NCBI GenBank assembly: GCA_017456005.1
Contig: JAFTLJ010000072.1
Coordinates: 1-64,000, forward strand
Direction: 5' to 3'
From: Clostridia bacterium
Lineage (GTDB): Bacteria; Bacillota; Clostridia; Oscillospirales; CAG-272
Length of the DNA: 64,000 nucleotides
Part shown: positions 23,170 through 32,318 of the stretch, one piece after another
Layout of the letters: every line of letters begins with the position of its first letter
Numbering within the stretch: position 1 is the stretch's first letter
Position numbers and translations under genes: made by a program
The notes under the pieces: generated by a model
What the model was told of the DNA's origin: nothing
Databases searched by the model: none
Seen by the model: only the letters and a program-made list of their open reading frames with translations

Positions 23170-24294
23170 TTATTTTTCGACAACATCGTATTCAAGGCAA
23201 CGTAAAAAGTTGCTTGCGCCGAAAAGCTTATAGCCCCAAATAGAGGCACCGGAGGAAACGACGGTCTGGCGGCCGTGCTCTTCTATGCTCATTTGTATTG
23301 GAATCGGTGAGCAAATGAGTATCTTTTGCTCGTTTTCTTCCGCTTCAAAACAGTATTCGAAATAGGTGCGTATGCTTATTAGCGGAGCGCCGCCTACTTT
23401 TTGCGCACCGCGCACCTTTAATATGTAATTGAAATTTCCTTCGCCGTCATTACAGAAAATTATGGGTACACCGAAAATTTTGCCTGCGATAAATTTGCAG
23501 GTGTAAATTTTGCCGTGTGCGTATACTTTGAAGTTTGCGCCGTCATTTCTACCGAAGATAAAGCTGTATTTGCTTTTTATTTCTGAAATTTTATAGCCTT
23601 TTTCCGCACAGAGAGCACGTAGTTTTTTTATAAATTCCAGGCGCTTTTTTATTGCACGAACATACACTGTAAAAAAGAAAACAGCTAAAATAAAAAGTAT
23701 GACCTTTGCAAAAAATTCATATTCCTCAATAAACATCCAAAGAAATGGCATAGCCAATGGCAAAAAGAATATCAAGAGGAAAATTTGAAAGAAGAGCGAG
23801 GCAAACTCGCGAAGGATAAAGCGAAAAGTGCCTTTGGGATTTGGCTTTTTGCGGCGAACATACCATTTTCTGTGTATGGCAGATTTGCGCATTGTAGAAA
23901 CGAGGAGAAGCAGGATGAAATGAATTATACCAAAGCGTTCTGATAGCAGGCATACGGCAGCAAAAACAGCTGTTTCTGCTAAAAAATTTGGATTTATAAC
24001 TATATGAAGTATTTCTCTCCAAAATTTCACCTCTTTTTTTCGTGTTTGCAAAAAGTATTCTTTTTCGATTTTATTGTGTGAGTGAAAGATAGAATAAACA
24101 GCATCGAATGCAAAAAAAAGAAATGCCAAAAGGAAGATTTCGGGAGTGATGACCTCTAAATAATATGCAAATTTGCCCTCGCTGAAGCTTTCCACCGTGG
24201 AATCGCAAAGCGATGTTGCTATTGGAAGCGCTACGGCAAGCGAAACGCATGTAAGAAGGATATTAACAATTAGAATTTTAATTTTTTGTTTCAT
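23170..24294 (-). CDS. Membrane protein of unknown function (second gene of XRE operon)
   Basis: 374 residues, starting inside the end of the regulator gene (17-nt overlap), so the two are translationally coupled. About six hydrophobic helices occupy residues 5-235; the C-terminal ~130 residues are soluble, beta-rich and begin AEKGYKISEIKSKYSFIFG. The soluble part resembles a small sensor or adaptor domain but I cannot name it. It has an unusually high Phe content. The coupling to a regulator suggests a sensing or stress-response role. Confidence 0.6.
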   Translation of the reverse strand: MKQKIKILIVNILLTCVSLAVALPIATSLCDSTVESFSEGKFAYYLEVITPEIFLLAFLFFAFDAVYSIFHSHNKIEKEYFLQTRKKEVKFWREILHIVINPNFLAETAVFAAVCLLSERFGIIHFILLLLVSTMRKSAIHRKWYVRRKKPNPKGTFRFILREFASLFFQIFLLIFFLPLAMPFLWMFIEEYEFFAKVILFILAVFFFTVYVRAIKKRLEFIKKLRALCAEKGYKISEIKSKYSFIFGRNDGANFKVYAHGKIYTCKFIAGKIFGVPIIFCNDGEGNFNYILKVRGAQKVGGAPLISIRTYFEYCFEAEENEQKILICSPIPIQMSIEEHGRQTVVSSGASIWGYKLFGASNFLRCLEYDVVEK

Positions 24295-25342
24295 AATACT
24301 TTTCGTATCTTTCGGCAGTTTCCGAAAGACGCTCGCTCCATTCGTTGAAATGCTTTGATTTTGCCATATTCTTAAGTAGATCCATAAAGAATTTATCTGT
24401 ACCTTTGGGGTCGGGTAGCTCGTTTTCAGAGATTTTGTAAAGTGTCAATTCTTCTTTGTTTGCGCTCATGCGGCGTTCTGCGAGCGCAAATATGCGTTCC
24501 ATATATTCTCTTGTTTCTTCCTGCCTGCCGAGAGTTATAAGCGATATCACGATATTTTTGTACGCGAGAATAAGCTCTGCATCAAGGACACCGCCGTATT
24601 TTCCTTCGGTTATTATTTCAAATATCTCGGCGGATTTTATTTGAAAATAGAGCTTTTCTTCTGTGGGCATATCCATTTGCGCAAGCATTGAACAGCCTTG
24701 ATGCGCAAAGGAAAGGAGAATGAGAACATTGTGGCAAAGCTGAGTGCGCAGCTCCTCTGCATACAGAGCAAAATTTGCGCGGACCTCGCGGCAATACTGT
24801 AGGCGAGGGAGTTTTTCGTAGAATACTTTTGCAAGCTTTTTATGCTCTTCGTTCTCTGCATTGTGGCAGATCATAAGCGCACCGATTATAAGCTCGTATA
24901 AAAGGTTTTTATCGCGACAATATTTTTCGGCATATGAAACAACCTGCAAAACACGGGAAACGTGATCTCTGTCGAACATTTTATTTTTATATACCACAGA
25001 TATTAACTTTGGATAAAACGCGAAATTATCGGGGTTCAGATCGATTTCCTCTATACACGCGAGGTAAACTTCTTCAAATTTTCCTTCAATGCGCAGCTTT
25101 TCGAGTTTTTCCAAAAGCTCTTTTTCGTGTTCCTCGTTCCAGCAGGATTGCATATTGAAAAGTGAATCTATGGAGCAACGGAACATTGTGGCTATTTTGG
25201 GCAAAAGTGAAATATCGGGCGATGAAATGCCGCGTTCCCATTTGGAAACTGTTTGAGCGGAAAAGCCGAGCTTTTCGCCTACTTCCTCTTGGGTCATATT
25301 ATGCTTTATACGAAGTTCTTTTAATTTATCTTTAAGTTCCAT
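24278..25342 (-). CDS. XRE-family regulator with helical TPR-like C-terminal domain
   Basis: 354 residues. The helix-turn-helix is residues ~5-60: LRIKHNMTQEEVGEKLG, then QTVSKWERGISSPDI, the classic Cro/CI signature. Residues ~75-350 are almost entirely amphipathic helices of TPR-like length, as in Rgg/PlcR-type or other RRNPP-like regulators; whether it binds a peptide is unknown. No small peptide gene is evident nearby. The ribosome site is weak (AGGAAC). It leads a three-gene operon with two membrane proteins. Confidence 0.85.
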   Translation of the reverse strand: MELKDKLKELRIKHNMTQEEVGEKLGFSAQTVSKWERGISSPDISLLPKIATMFRCSIDSLFNMQSCWNEEHEKELLEKLEKLRIEGKFEEVYLACIEEIDLNPDNFAFYPKLISVVYKNKMFDRDHVSRVLQVVSYAEKYCRDKNLLYELIIGALMICHNAENEEHKKLAKVFYEKLPRLQYCREVRANFALYAEELRTQLCHNVLILLSFAHQGCSMLAQMDMPTEEKLYFQIKSAEIFEIITEGKYGGVLDAELILAYKNIVISLITLGRQEETREYMERIFALAERRMSANKEELTLYKISENELPDPKGTDKFFMDLLKNMAKSKHFNEWSERLSETAERYEKYYETKN

Positions 25343-25395
25343 TGTGTTTTGTTCCTAAAATTTCTTTGGTTTGCCTGCTTTTGTTATATATGCAT

Positions 25396-25424
25396 ATTAT
25401 ATCATACGGTAATGTTTTTGTAAA
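25396..25424 (-). promoter_or_regulatory. Promoter of the XRE operon
   Basis: On the minus strand TTTACA (25424-25419), 17-bp spacer, TATAAT (25401-25396), about 50 nt before the start codon. Confidence 0.7.
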
Positions 25425-25474
25425 TAACCAAAAAGGTCAGCAAAACTGTCCATTTCATATCAGTATAATATAGA

Positions 25475-25513
25475 CAAAAAAGGAATGAGCCCGGTACAAT
25501 ACCGAGCTCATTC
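25475..25513 (-). terminator. Terminator of the P-type ATPase gene
   Basis: Arms of 14 bp (25483-25496 and 25500-25513, one mismatch) with a 3-nt loop; on the minus strand it ends in CCTTTTTT. It is 78 nt beyond the stop at 25591. Confidence 0.8.
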
Positions 25514-25590
25514 TTAATTAATTTAATATTCAATTTTATCTAAACTCTTGAGCTCACTTCATTTTGAGAGCGGTTAAGATTTTTAATTTA

Positions 25591-28227
25591 TCAGCCGTTT
25601 TTCTTTGCGAAAAGTCTCTGGAAGAATTTCACGATTTCTACAATCGGGATTACACAGATGCCGAGGCCTGCGGCAATACCGAATTCTACGATACCAACGG
25701 GTGTAAAGCCAAATGCCATTGCAAGGAGATCTACTTCGCAAACAAGAACTGTTGCGGCGAGCGCGCCTATGCCTGCAATCCAAAGAGCCTTGTTGTTGTG
25801 GCCGAGCGTGAAGATGCTCTTTCTTTGAGAACGCATATTGAAGCTGTGGAAGATTTCTGCCATAGACATTGTAAGGAATGCCATTGTCATACCGTGGTCT
25901 GCACCGCCCATACCTGCGCCGATGAAGTAGGAAGCAAGAACAAGAGCAGAAACCATAAGACCCTGGTAAGCAACATCCCAGCCAAGACCGCCGGAGAATA
26001 CACCTGCTTTTGCGGAACGAGGCTTGCGTTCCATAATGCCGGGTTCTGCTTTTTCTACGCCGAGCGCGAGAGCGGGGAAAGAGTCTGTTACAAGGTTTAT
26101 CCAAAGAAGATGAACGGGGGCAAGGATTTCAAAGCCCATAAGCGTTGCAACGAAAATACTGATTACTTCGGAAATATTGGAACCGAGAAGGAACTGAATT
26201 GCTTTTCTGATGTTGTCATAGATACGTCTGCCTTCTTCAACAGCGCCTACGATTGTAGCGAAGTTGTCGTCTGCAAGAACCATATCTGCAACGTTTTTGG
26301 TAACGTCTGTACCTGTTATACCCATACCAACGCCGATATCTGCGGCTTTAATAGAGGGGGCGTCGTTAACACCGTCGCCTGTCATAGCTGTGATATAGCC
26401 TGCACTTTTCCAAGCTGTTACGATTCTTGTTTTGTGTTCGGGCTGTACACGGGCGTAAACAGAAATTTTGCTGAATTCTTTTGCGAATTCTTCATCGCTC
26501 ATTTCATTGAGCTGTGCACCTGTGATAGCTTTTGCATCTCCTTCGAGAATGCCGAGCTCTTTTGCAATAGCTACTGCTGTGTCAACATGGTCGCCTGTAA
26601 TCATAATGGGGCGTATGCCTGCGCTACGGCATTTTTCTATAGCAACTTTAACTTCGGGGCGAACGGGGTCTATCATAGCGGAAAGACCGATGAAGCAGAG
26701 GTCGTGTTCGAGTGCTTCGGGTTCGTAGGATGTCGGTTCTGCGCCGTATGTGCGAGTGCCGCAAGCAAGAACGCGGAGCGCTCTGTCGGCAAAGCCTTTG
26801 TTGGCTGCGAGGATTTCTGCTTTGTATTCCTCTGTCATAGGAACGGGTTTGCCGTCTTTAAGGTAATGTGTGCAAAGATTTATAACAACATCGGGCGCAC
26901 CTTTTGTATACTGAATATATTCGCCGCCCACGGGGTGTACGGAAGACATCATTTTTCTGCCGGAATCGAAGGGGGCCTCACCGCATCGGGGCATTTTTTC
27001 TTTAAGTTCAATTTTGGAAATGCCGAGTTTCTTTGCCCATTCAACAAGGGCGGCTTCTGTGGGCTCACCTTCTACCTTACCGTCGGAGTTGAGCTCTGCA
27101 TCAGAGCAGAGGGACATAGCGGAAGCGAGGAGTTCTGCGTTTTCTCCGAAGGAGTCAACAACAGTCATTTTGTTCTGTGTAAGTGTACCTGTTTTATCGG
27201 AGCAGATAATCTGCGCGCAACCGAGTGTTTCAACGGCTGTGAGTTTACGGATAATAGCGTTCTTTTTGGACATATTGGAAACGCCCATGGAAAGAACTAC
27301 TGTAACAACTGCAACAAGACCTTCGGGGATGGCGGCAACTGCAAGGGAAACGGCAACCATGAAGGAATCGATAAATATGTTTGCGTTTATATCGCCTCCT
27401 GCACCTAGAAGTTTAACACCAAAAATAAGCACGCAAATGCCAAGAACGAGCCAAGTTAGGATTTTGGAGAGCTGTGCAAGCTTTATTTGAAGGGGGGTTT
27501 TGCTTTCTTCAGCTTTAACGAGCGCATCGGCGATTTTACCCATTTCCGTTTCCATACCCGTAGCCGTAATTACCGCAACGCCACGTCCGTATACAACCGT
27601 AGAACCCATATATACCATATTTGCACGGTCGCCGAGGGGTACATCTTTAGTTTCGTCTTTAAGATTGATTATATCAATGAACTTGTTAACGGGAACAGAT
27701 TCACCTGTGAGCGCAGCTTCTTCTATTTTAAGGCTTGCATTTTCGATAAGTCTACCATCTGCGGGAACAGCATCGCCCGCTTCAAGAACCACTATATCAC
27801 CCACAACGAGCTCTTCACTCTTTACGTGAACGAGTTTGCCGTCGCGTATAACTTTAGATGTGGCTGCTGCCATTTCCTGCAAAGCTTCTATAGCTTTTTC
27901 AGCTTTGCTTTCCTGGTATACACCGAGAACAGCATTGAAAATGACAACTACGAGAATGATGATGGAGTCTGTAAAGGAATCGAGAGAAAGACCGTGTGCC
28001 ACGACCTCAAGTGCGCCGCTTACAACTGCCGCGGCGAGAAGTATGATTATCATAGGGTCTGCAAGCTGCTTTAGAAAACGAACGAGAAGGGAATCCTTCT
28101 TGCCCTCTGCGAGCTTGTTTCTGCCGTTTTCGGCGAGTCTTTTTTCTGCTTCCGCAGTTGTAAGACCTTGCGCCGAGCTTTTTGTGCTTTCCAGCACGGT
28201 GTCGATGTTTTCGCAATAAAACTTCAT
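25591..28227 (-). CDS. P2-type (Ca2+/Mn2+) transporting ATPase under a manganese-type riboswitch
   Basis: 878 residues, full length for a calcium-type P-ATPase. Visible in order: N-terminal cation_ATPase_N segment (GLTTAEAEKRLAENGRNKL), TGES actuator motif (~residue 154), PEGL in membrane helix 4 (~291), phosphorylated Asp in CSDKTGTLTQNKM (~339), TGDGVNDAPSIKAADIG (~610) and ten membrane helices. It exports divalent cations. The family label is calcium ATPase, but its leader resembles a yybP-ykoY riboswitch, known to sense Mn2+ and to control the P-type exporter YoaB in Lactococcus, so Mn2+ export is the better guess. Strong ribosome site AGGAGGAATTTT. Confidence 0.92.
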   Translation of the reverse strand: MKFYCENIDTVLESTKSSAQGLTTAEAEKRLAENGRNKLAEGKKDSLLVRFLKQLADPMIIILLAAAVVSGALEVVAHGLSLDSFTDSIIILVVVIFNAVLGVYQESKAEKAIEALQEMAAATSKVIRDGKLVHVKSEELVVGDIVVLEAGDAVPADGRLIENASLKIEEAALTGESVPVNKFIDIINLKDETKDVPLGDRANMVYMGSTVVYGRGVAVITATGMETEMGKIADALVKAEESKTPLQIKLAQLSKILTWLVLGICVLIFGVKLLGAGGDINANIFIDSFMVAVSLAVAAIPEGLVAVVTVVLSMGVSNMSKKNAIIRKLTAVETLGCAQIICSDKTGTLTQNKMTVVDSFGENAELLASAMSLCSDAELNSDGKVEGEPTEAALVEWAKKLGISKIELKEKMPRCGEAPFDSGRKMMSSVHPVGGEYIQYTKGAPDVVINLCTHYLKDGKPVPMTEEYKAEILAANKGFADRALRVLACGTRTYGAEPTSYEPEALEHDLCFIGLSAMIDPVRPEVKVAIEKCRSAGIRPIMITGDHVDTAVAIAKELGILEGDAKAITGAQLNEMSDEEFAKEFSKISVYARVQPEHKTRIVTAWKSAGYITAMTGDGVNDAPSIKAADIGVGMGITGTDVTKNVADMVLADDNFATIVGAVEEGRRIYDNIRKAIQFLLGSNISEVISIFVATLMGFEILAPVHLLWINLVTDSFPALALGVEKAEPGIMERKPRSAKAGVFSGGLGWDVAYQGLMVSALVLASYFIGAGMGGADHGMTMAFLTMSMAEIFHSFNMRSQRKSIFTLGHNNKALWIAGIGALAATVLVCEVDLLAMAFGFTPVGIVEFGIAAGLGICVIPIVEIVKFFQRLFAKKNG

Positions 28228-28263
28228 AAAATTCCTCCTGTAAATTTTTTGACCTATCTATCT

Positions 28264-28310
28264 ATAAAAAAATAAAGACTTATAGATAGGCTGAACCTAT
28301 CCATAAGTCT
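28264..28310 (-). terminator. Expression-platform terminator of the riboswitch
   Basis: Arms at 28296-28310 and 28276-28290 pair over 15 bp (one G-U) with a 5-nt loop; on the minus strand a TTATTTTTTT tract follows. The 5' arm reuses the 3' strand of aptamer helix P1, so ligand binding would prevent the terminator and switch expression on. Confidence 0.85.
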
Positions 28311-28395
28311 GGTCATTTCATACAAGCCAGGTCCGTAAAGACCACGATGTTGACTTGTCTCGGAGCGAAGCCCCGTAGACTACTCCCTTAAGGAT
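28299..28395 (-). ncRNA. yybP-ykoY-like (Mn2+) riboswitch aptamer
   Basis: Read on the minus strand from 28395: P1 5' strand AUCCUUAAG, then GGGAGUAG (28387-28380), a hairpin closed by GUCU/AGAC with a UUCG-containing loop (28380-28357), CAACAUCG (28352-28345), a GGUC-GGACC hairpin, and CAGACUUAUGGAU closing P1 (28311-28299; one mismatch). The GGGAGUAG and AGAC boxes beside P1 and the internal CAACA element match my recollection of the yybP-ykoY consensus. Position upstream of a P-type cation ATPase is typical of the class. The gap 28228-28619 holds this element, its terminator, and two divergent promoters; nothing else is seen. Confidence 0.82.
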
Positions 28396-28435
28396 ATTAT
28401 TGCTTTCTGAGGCTATTATTCCCCATACAACAAAT

Positions 28436-28441
28436 ATTATA
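28436..28441 (-). promoter_or_regulatory. Probable -10 of the riboswitch transcript
   Basis: TATAAT on the minus strand, about 40 nt before the aptamer. No good -35 is seen at 17 bp. Confidence 0.45.
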
Positions 28442-28553
28442 CAAGAAATTATGAACGGAATATTAACAAATGATGAATAAAATGTAAAAACAATCATTTT
28501 TTATATAAAAATAAATTGAATGAAAGTTTGTGAATTTGTACAAAAAGACAATA

Positions 28554-28582
28554 TTGACAAGTTTTGTATGGAGTGATACAAT
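28554..28582 (+). promoter_or_regulatory. Promoter of the heterodimeric ABC exporter
   Basis: TTGACA (28554-28559), 17-bp spacer, TACAAT (28577-28582). Confidence 0.82.
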
Positions 28583-28619
28583 ATAATCTGTAAAATATTT
28601 TGTTAATTTGGTGGAAAAT

Positions 28620-30344
28620 ATGAAGATTATGCTGAAATATCTGAAGCCGTTTTATCGGCGTATGTCGGTAGGGGTTTCCATAAAAATCATAGGAACACTC
28701 GTAGAGCTTTTGCTTCCTTACATACTTTCGCACATTCTTGAAAATGTGGTGGAGCGTGAGGATGTACGCCAGATAATATTTTGGGGCTTGCTGATGGTAC
28801 TGTGCGCTGCCGTGGCTTGCGTTTGTAATATTATTGCGAACAGAATGGCTGCAAAAGTATCGCGCAATTTTTCCGAAAAGGTGCGGCACGACCTTTTTTC
28901 GCGCACACTATCGCTTTCTTCCGCACAGGTTGATAAATTTACGGTTCCGTCGCTTGAATCCCGCATAACTACGGATACGTACAACGTGCACAATTTTGTG
29001 AGTATGATGCAGCGTATGGGCGTGCGTGCGCCGATATTGCTGGTGGGCGGTATTGCCATAACGCTAGTTATGGATGCATATCTTGCGCTTGCAATGATAG
29101 CTATATTGCCGTTTATTTTCGTTACGGTATACTTTATTTCGCGAAAAGGCGTACCGCTATATACAAAAGTTCAGGAATCTGTAGATAAAATGGTGCGTGT
29201 GGTACGCGAGGATACGCAAGGAATACGTGTTATAAAGGCTCTTTCCAAAACCGAATATGAGCATAAGAGGTACGATGCGGTTAACCGTGGGCTTTCCCAC
29301 GACGAGCAAAAGGCAGGCATTATAATGGGAAGCGTGAACCCCATAATGACGTTGCTTATGAATATGGGTATAGTTGTCGTGGTATCTCTTGCCGCTTATC
29401 GCGTGGCAGGGCATCGTTCTTCGCCCGAAACGGTTATTGCGTTTATGCAGTATTTTACGCAGATCTCTATGGCTATGATGACGGTTACGCGAATTTTCAC
29501 AATGTATACCAAAAGTGCGGCATCTGCAAGGAGAATTGCGGAGGTTATAGAAGCCCCTGAGGATTTGACATTAAAAAGCGAAAGCGAATACCCCACAAAG
29601 CCAAGCGTTGCACATATAGAATTTGAAAACGTGTCTTTTTCCTATAAAGGAAGAGAAAACGACCTTGAAAATTTAAGCTTTTCGCTTGCTCGCGGCGGCA
29701 GCCTCGGTATAATAGGTGCTACGGGTAGCGGCAAGACCACGCTTGTCCGCTTGCTTATGCGCTTCTACGACGTTAGCGACGGCTGTGTGCGCATAAACGG
29801 GCGCGATGTGCGTACTATTCCCAAAGAGGAGCTTTACCCTATGTTTGGCGTGGCGCTCCAGCATGATTTCCTCTATGCCGATACTGTGGAGGAAAATATA
29901 AAGCTCGGCAGAGATATTTCACACGAAGATGTTGTTCGTGCGGCGAAAATTGCACAGGCAGACGATTTTATCTCTGCTTTCCTGGAAGGATATGGGCATA
30001 TGCTCGCACAGAAGGCGGCAAATATTTCGGGTGGGCAGAAGCAGCGTCTGCTTATAGCACGCGCTATAGCAGCTTGCCCCGAGATATTGGTGCTTGACGA
30101 CAGCTCCTCTGCGCTCGACTACAAAACAGATGCCAACCTTCGTGCGGCATTGCGCGAAAATTTGGCAGGGACGATGGTTATTACTGTGGCACAGCGTGTA
30201 AGCTCTGTTAAAGACAGCGACCTCATTCTCGTGATCGACGAGGGCAAGGTCATAGGCGCAGGCAAGCATGATGAACTGCTTATTTCTTGCCCCGAATACC
30301 GTGAAATAAGCGAAAGCCAGATGGGAGGTGCATTCGTTGAATAG
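28620..30344 (+). CDS. ABC exporter half-transporter with degenerate nucleotide site
   Basis: 574 residues from ATG 6 nt after GGTGG; upstream in-frame TTG and GTG overlap that site. Six membrane helices (ABC_membrane, ~1-300) precede the ATPase domain with Walker A GATGSGKTTL, signature ISGGQKQRLLIARA and Walker B ILVLDDSSSALD. The residue after Walker B is Asp rather than catalytic Glu, and the switch His is Gln (VAQRVSSV). These are the changes seen in the degenerate subunit of heterodimeric exporters such as BmrCD or TM287/288. It is paired with the next gene and exports an unknown, probably amphipathic, substrate. Confidence 0.92.
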   Translation: MKIMLKYLKPFYRRMSVGVSIKIIGTLVELLLPYILSHILENVVEREDVRQIIFWGLLMVLCAAVACVCNIIANRMAAKVSRNFSEKVRHDLFSRTLSLSSAQVDKFTVPSLESRITTDTYNVHNFVSMMQRMGVRAPILLVGGIAITLVMDAYLALAMIAILPFIFVTVYFISRKGVPLYTKVQESVDKMVRVVREDTQGIRVIKALSKTEYEHKRYDAVNRGLSHDEQKAGIIMGSVNPIMTLLMNMGIVVVVSLAAYRVAGHRSSPETVIAFMQYFTQISMAMMTVTRIFTMYTKSAASARRIAEVIEAPEDLTLKSESEYPTKPSVAHIEFENVSFSYKGRENDLENLSFSLARGGSLGIIGATGSGKTTLVRLLMRFYDVSDGCVRINGRDVRTIPKEELYPMFGVALQHDFLYADTVEENIKLGRDISHEDVVRAAKIAQADDFISAFLEGYGHMLAQKAANISGGQKQRLLIARAIAACPEILVLDDSSSALDYKTDANLRAALRENLAGTMVITVAQRVSSVKDSDLILVIDEGKVIGAGKHDELLISCPEYREISESQMGGAFVE

Positions 30345-32178
30345 AGGCGGATTTGGCAGGGGAGGCTTAAATAACCCCAACAACAGCGCGGAAAACGCAA
30401 AGCTTGACGGCAAAACAACGCGAAGCATCATTTTGCGTTTGTTCGGCTATATAATGAAATATTGGTATCTTTTCCTTATAGCCATAATATTTGCGTTTGT
30501 TTCAAACTATCTTTCGCTTATGGGCCCCGAATATTCGGGCAACGCCATAGACGCTATTGCAAACGAAAACGGCGTGGATTTTGCAGCTGTATGGTCAAAT
30601 GTTAAAATGATGATAATTTGCTATGCGCTTTCCGCGGTTATGTCCTATATGCTGGCGATAATTATGATAAAAATAAGCCAGAGTATTGTTCGCACTATGC
30701 GCAAACAGCTTTTTGAAAAGCTTACTTCGCTCCCCGTGGGATTTTTCGATACAACGGCGACCGGCGATATTATAAGCCGCATTTCCTACGATATAGATAC
30801 CGTGAACGCTTCGCTTTCACACGACCTTATTCAAGTTATGACGAGTATTTACACCGTGCTCGGTTCTCTCATATTTATGTGGCGTATTTCAAAGCCGATG
30901 ATTTTGGTTTTTGTAGTGACTGTGCCGATATCTATTGTTTTCACTCGCTACCGTTCCAAAAAGGTGCGTCCGTTGTTCAAGGCCCGTTCACGCAAGCTTG
31001 GTGAACTCAACGGTTACGCCGAGGAGATGCTTTCGGGCTGCCGCACGATAAAGGCTTATAACAGGGAATCGGAAATAGGCTCGCGCTTTGACGCGCGCAA
31101 CAAAGACGCCATGGATGCTTTCTATAACGCGGAATATTACGGTGCAACGCTCGGTCCTTCCGTAAACTTTATAAACAACCTTTCTATTTCGCTCGTGATG
31201 ATATTCGGCGGCATACTTTATATGTATTCGCAGAGCGGCGCGGTTGCGGCGGCTTCCGTTTTTTTCATAACGCTCGGCGGTGTGGCGAAATTTGTGCAGT
31301 ATTCGCGCAAGTTTGCGGGCCCGATAAATGAGTTTGCCAATATTTTGCACGAGTTCCAATCTGCTTTCTCCGCGGCAGAGCGCGTTTTCCGCGTGCTGGA
31401 TGAATCGCCCGAAAAGGCGGATAAGCCGAGCGCAAAACGGCTCGAAGCGGTTCGAGGCGACGTGGATTTTGAAAACGTTACGTTTGGATATGTGCCCGAA
31501 AAGACTATTTTGCGAGATATTTCCGTTCACGCAGAGCCCGGGCAGACAATAGCGATCGTCGGCCCGACCGGCGCGGGAAAAACGACCATTATAAATTTGC
31601 TTATGCGTTTTTACGATGTGAATAAAGGAACTATTCGAGTTGACGGCGACGATATGTACGATATAACGCGAGCCTCTCTTCGCCACGCATACACGATGGT
31701 TTTGCAGGATACTTGGCTTTTCCACGGCACAATATATGAAAATATAGTATACGGAAAAGAAAATGCCACGCGCGAAGAAGTGGTACGTGCGGCAAAGGCG
31801 GCGAAAATTCATAATTATATTATGAAGCTGCCGGAGGGCTATGATACTGTGCTTTCGGATGAGGGCGTGAACATTTCAAAAGGTCAGCGCCAGCTAATAA
31901 CCATAGCGCGTGCGATGCTTTCCGATTCACCTATGCTTATTTTAGACGAAGCTACCTCCAACGTAGACTCTCGCACGGAGATAAAAATCCAAGAGGCTAT
32001 GAGCGAACTTATGCGCGGCAGAACATGCTTTGTTATTGCGCACAGGCTTTCGACGATACAAAATGCGGATAAAATTCTTGTTATCCGCGATGGCAAAATA
32101 AGCGAGCAGGGCAACCACGAGGAGCTTCTTCGCCTCGGCGGCTTCTACAGCACCCTGTATAATTCTCAGTTTAATTGA
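30337..32178 (+). CDS. ABC exporter half-transporter with catalytic Walker B
   Basis: 613 residues. I chose the TTG at 30337 because GGGAGG ends 7 nt upstream; the longer frame opens with GTG at 30328 inside that site. A flexible Gly/Asn-rich start (RGGFGRGGLNNPNN) precedes six membrane helices. The ATPase domain has GPTGAGKTT, LILDEATSNVD with the catalytic Glu, and the switch His in IAHRLSTIQ. Its signature is altered (ISKGQRQL), matching the degenerate partner site of the previous subunit. The start overlaps the upstream stop, so the subunits are made together. Confidence 0.92.
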   Translation: MNRGGFGRGGLNNPNNSAENAKLDGKTTRSIILRLFGYIMKYWYLFLIAIIFAFVSNYLSLMGPEYSGNAIDAIANENGVDFAAVWSNVKMMIICYALSAVMSYMLAIIMIKISQSIVRTMRKQLFEKLTSLPVGFFDTTATGDIISRISYDIDTVNASLSHDLIQVMTSIYTVLGSLIFMWRISKPMILVFVVTVPISIVFTRYRSKKVRPLFKARSRKLGELNGYAEEMLSGCRTIKAYNRESEIGSRFDARNKDAMDAFYNAEYYGATLGPSVNFINNLSISLVMIFGGILYMYSQSGAVAAASVFFITLGGVAKFVQYSRKFAGPINEFANILHEFQSAFSAAERVFRVLDESPEKADKPSAKRLEAVRGDVDFENVTFGYVPEKTILRDISVHAEPGQTIAIVGPTGAGKTTIINLLMRFYDVNKGTIRVDGDDMYDITRASLRHAYTMVLQDTWLFHGTIYENIVYGKENATREEVVRAAKAAKIHNYIMKLPEGYDTVLSDEGVNISKGQRQLITIARAMLSDSPMLILDEATSNVDSRTEIKIQEAMSELMRGRTCFVIAHRLSTIQNADKILVIRDGKISEQGNHEELLRLGGFYSTLYNSQFN

Positions 32179-32193
32179 TATAACTATTCAGAT

Positions 32194-32240
32194 TTGCCCG
32201 TTTTATTTGCGTGAAACGGGCGAATTTTGTATGTTTTTTT
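32194..32240 (+). terminator. Intrinsic terminator after the ABC exporter
   Basis: 10-bp stem TTGCCCGTTT / AAACGGGCGA (one G-U) with a 10-nt loop; ATTTTGTATGTTTTTTT follows. Confidence 0.72.
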
Positions 32241-32242
32241 GC

Positions 32243-32271
32243 TTGATTGCAAAAAAGTATTGTGGTATACT
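32243..32271 (+). promoter_or_regulatory. Promoter of the EIIC-like gene
   Basis: TTGATT (32243-32248), 17-bp spacer, TATACT (32266-32271). Confidence 0.72.
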
Positions 32272-32318
32272 AATAATATAAAGACAATAAAATAAAGGTT
32301 TTTTTGGAGGCTGTTTTT

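Noticed and set aside
25564..27408. 614-residue plus-strand reading frame
   Set aside because: Shadow of the minus-strand P-type ATPase gene; Cys-, His- and Phe-rich with no domain signature.
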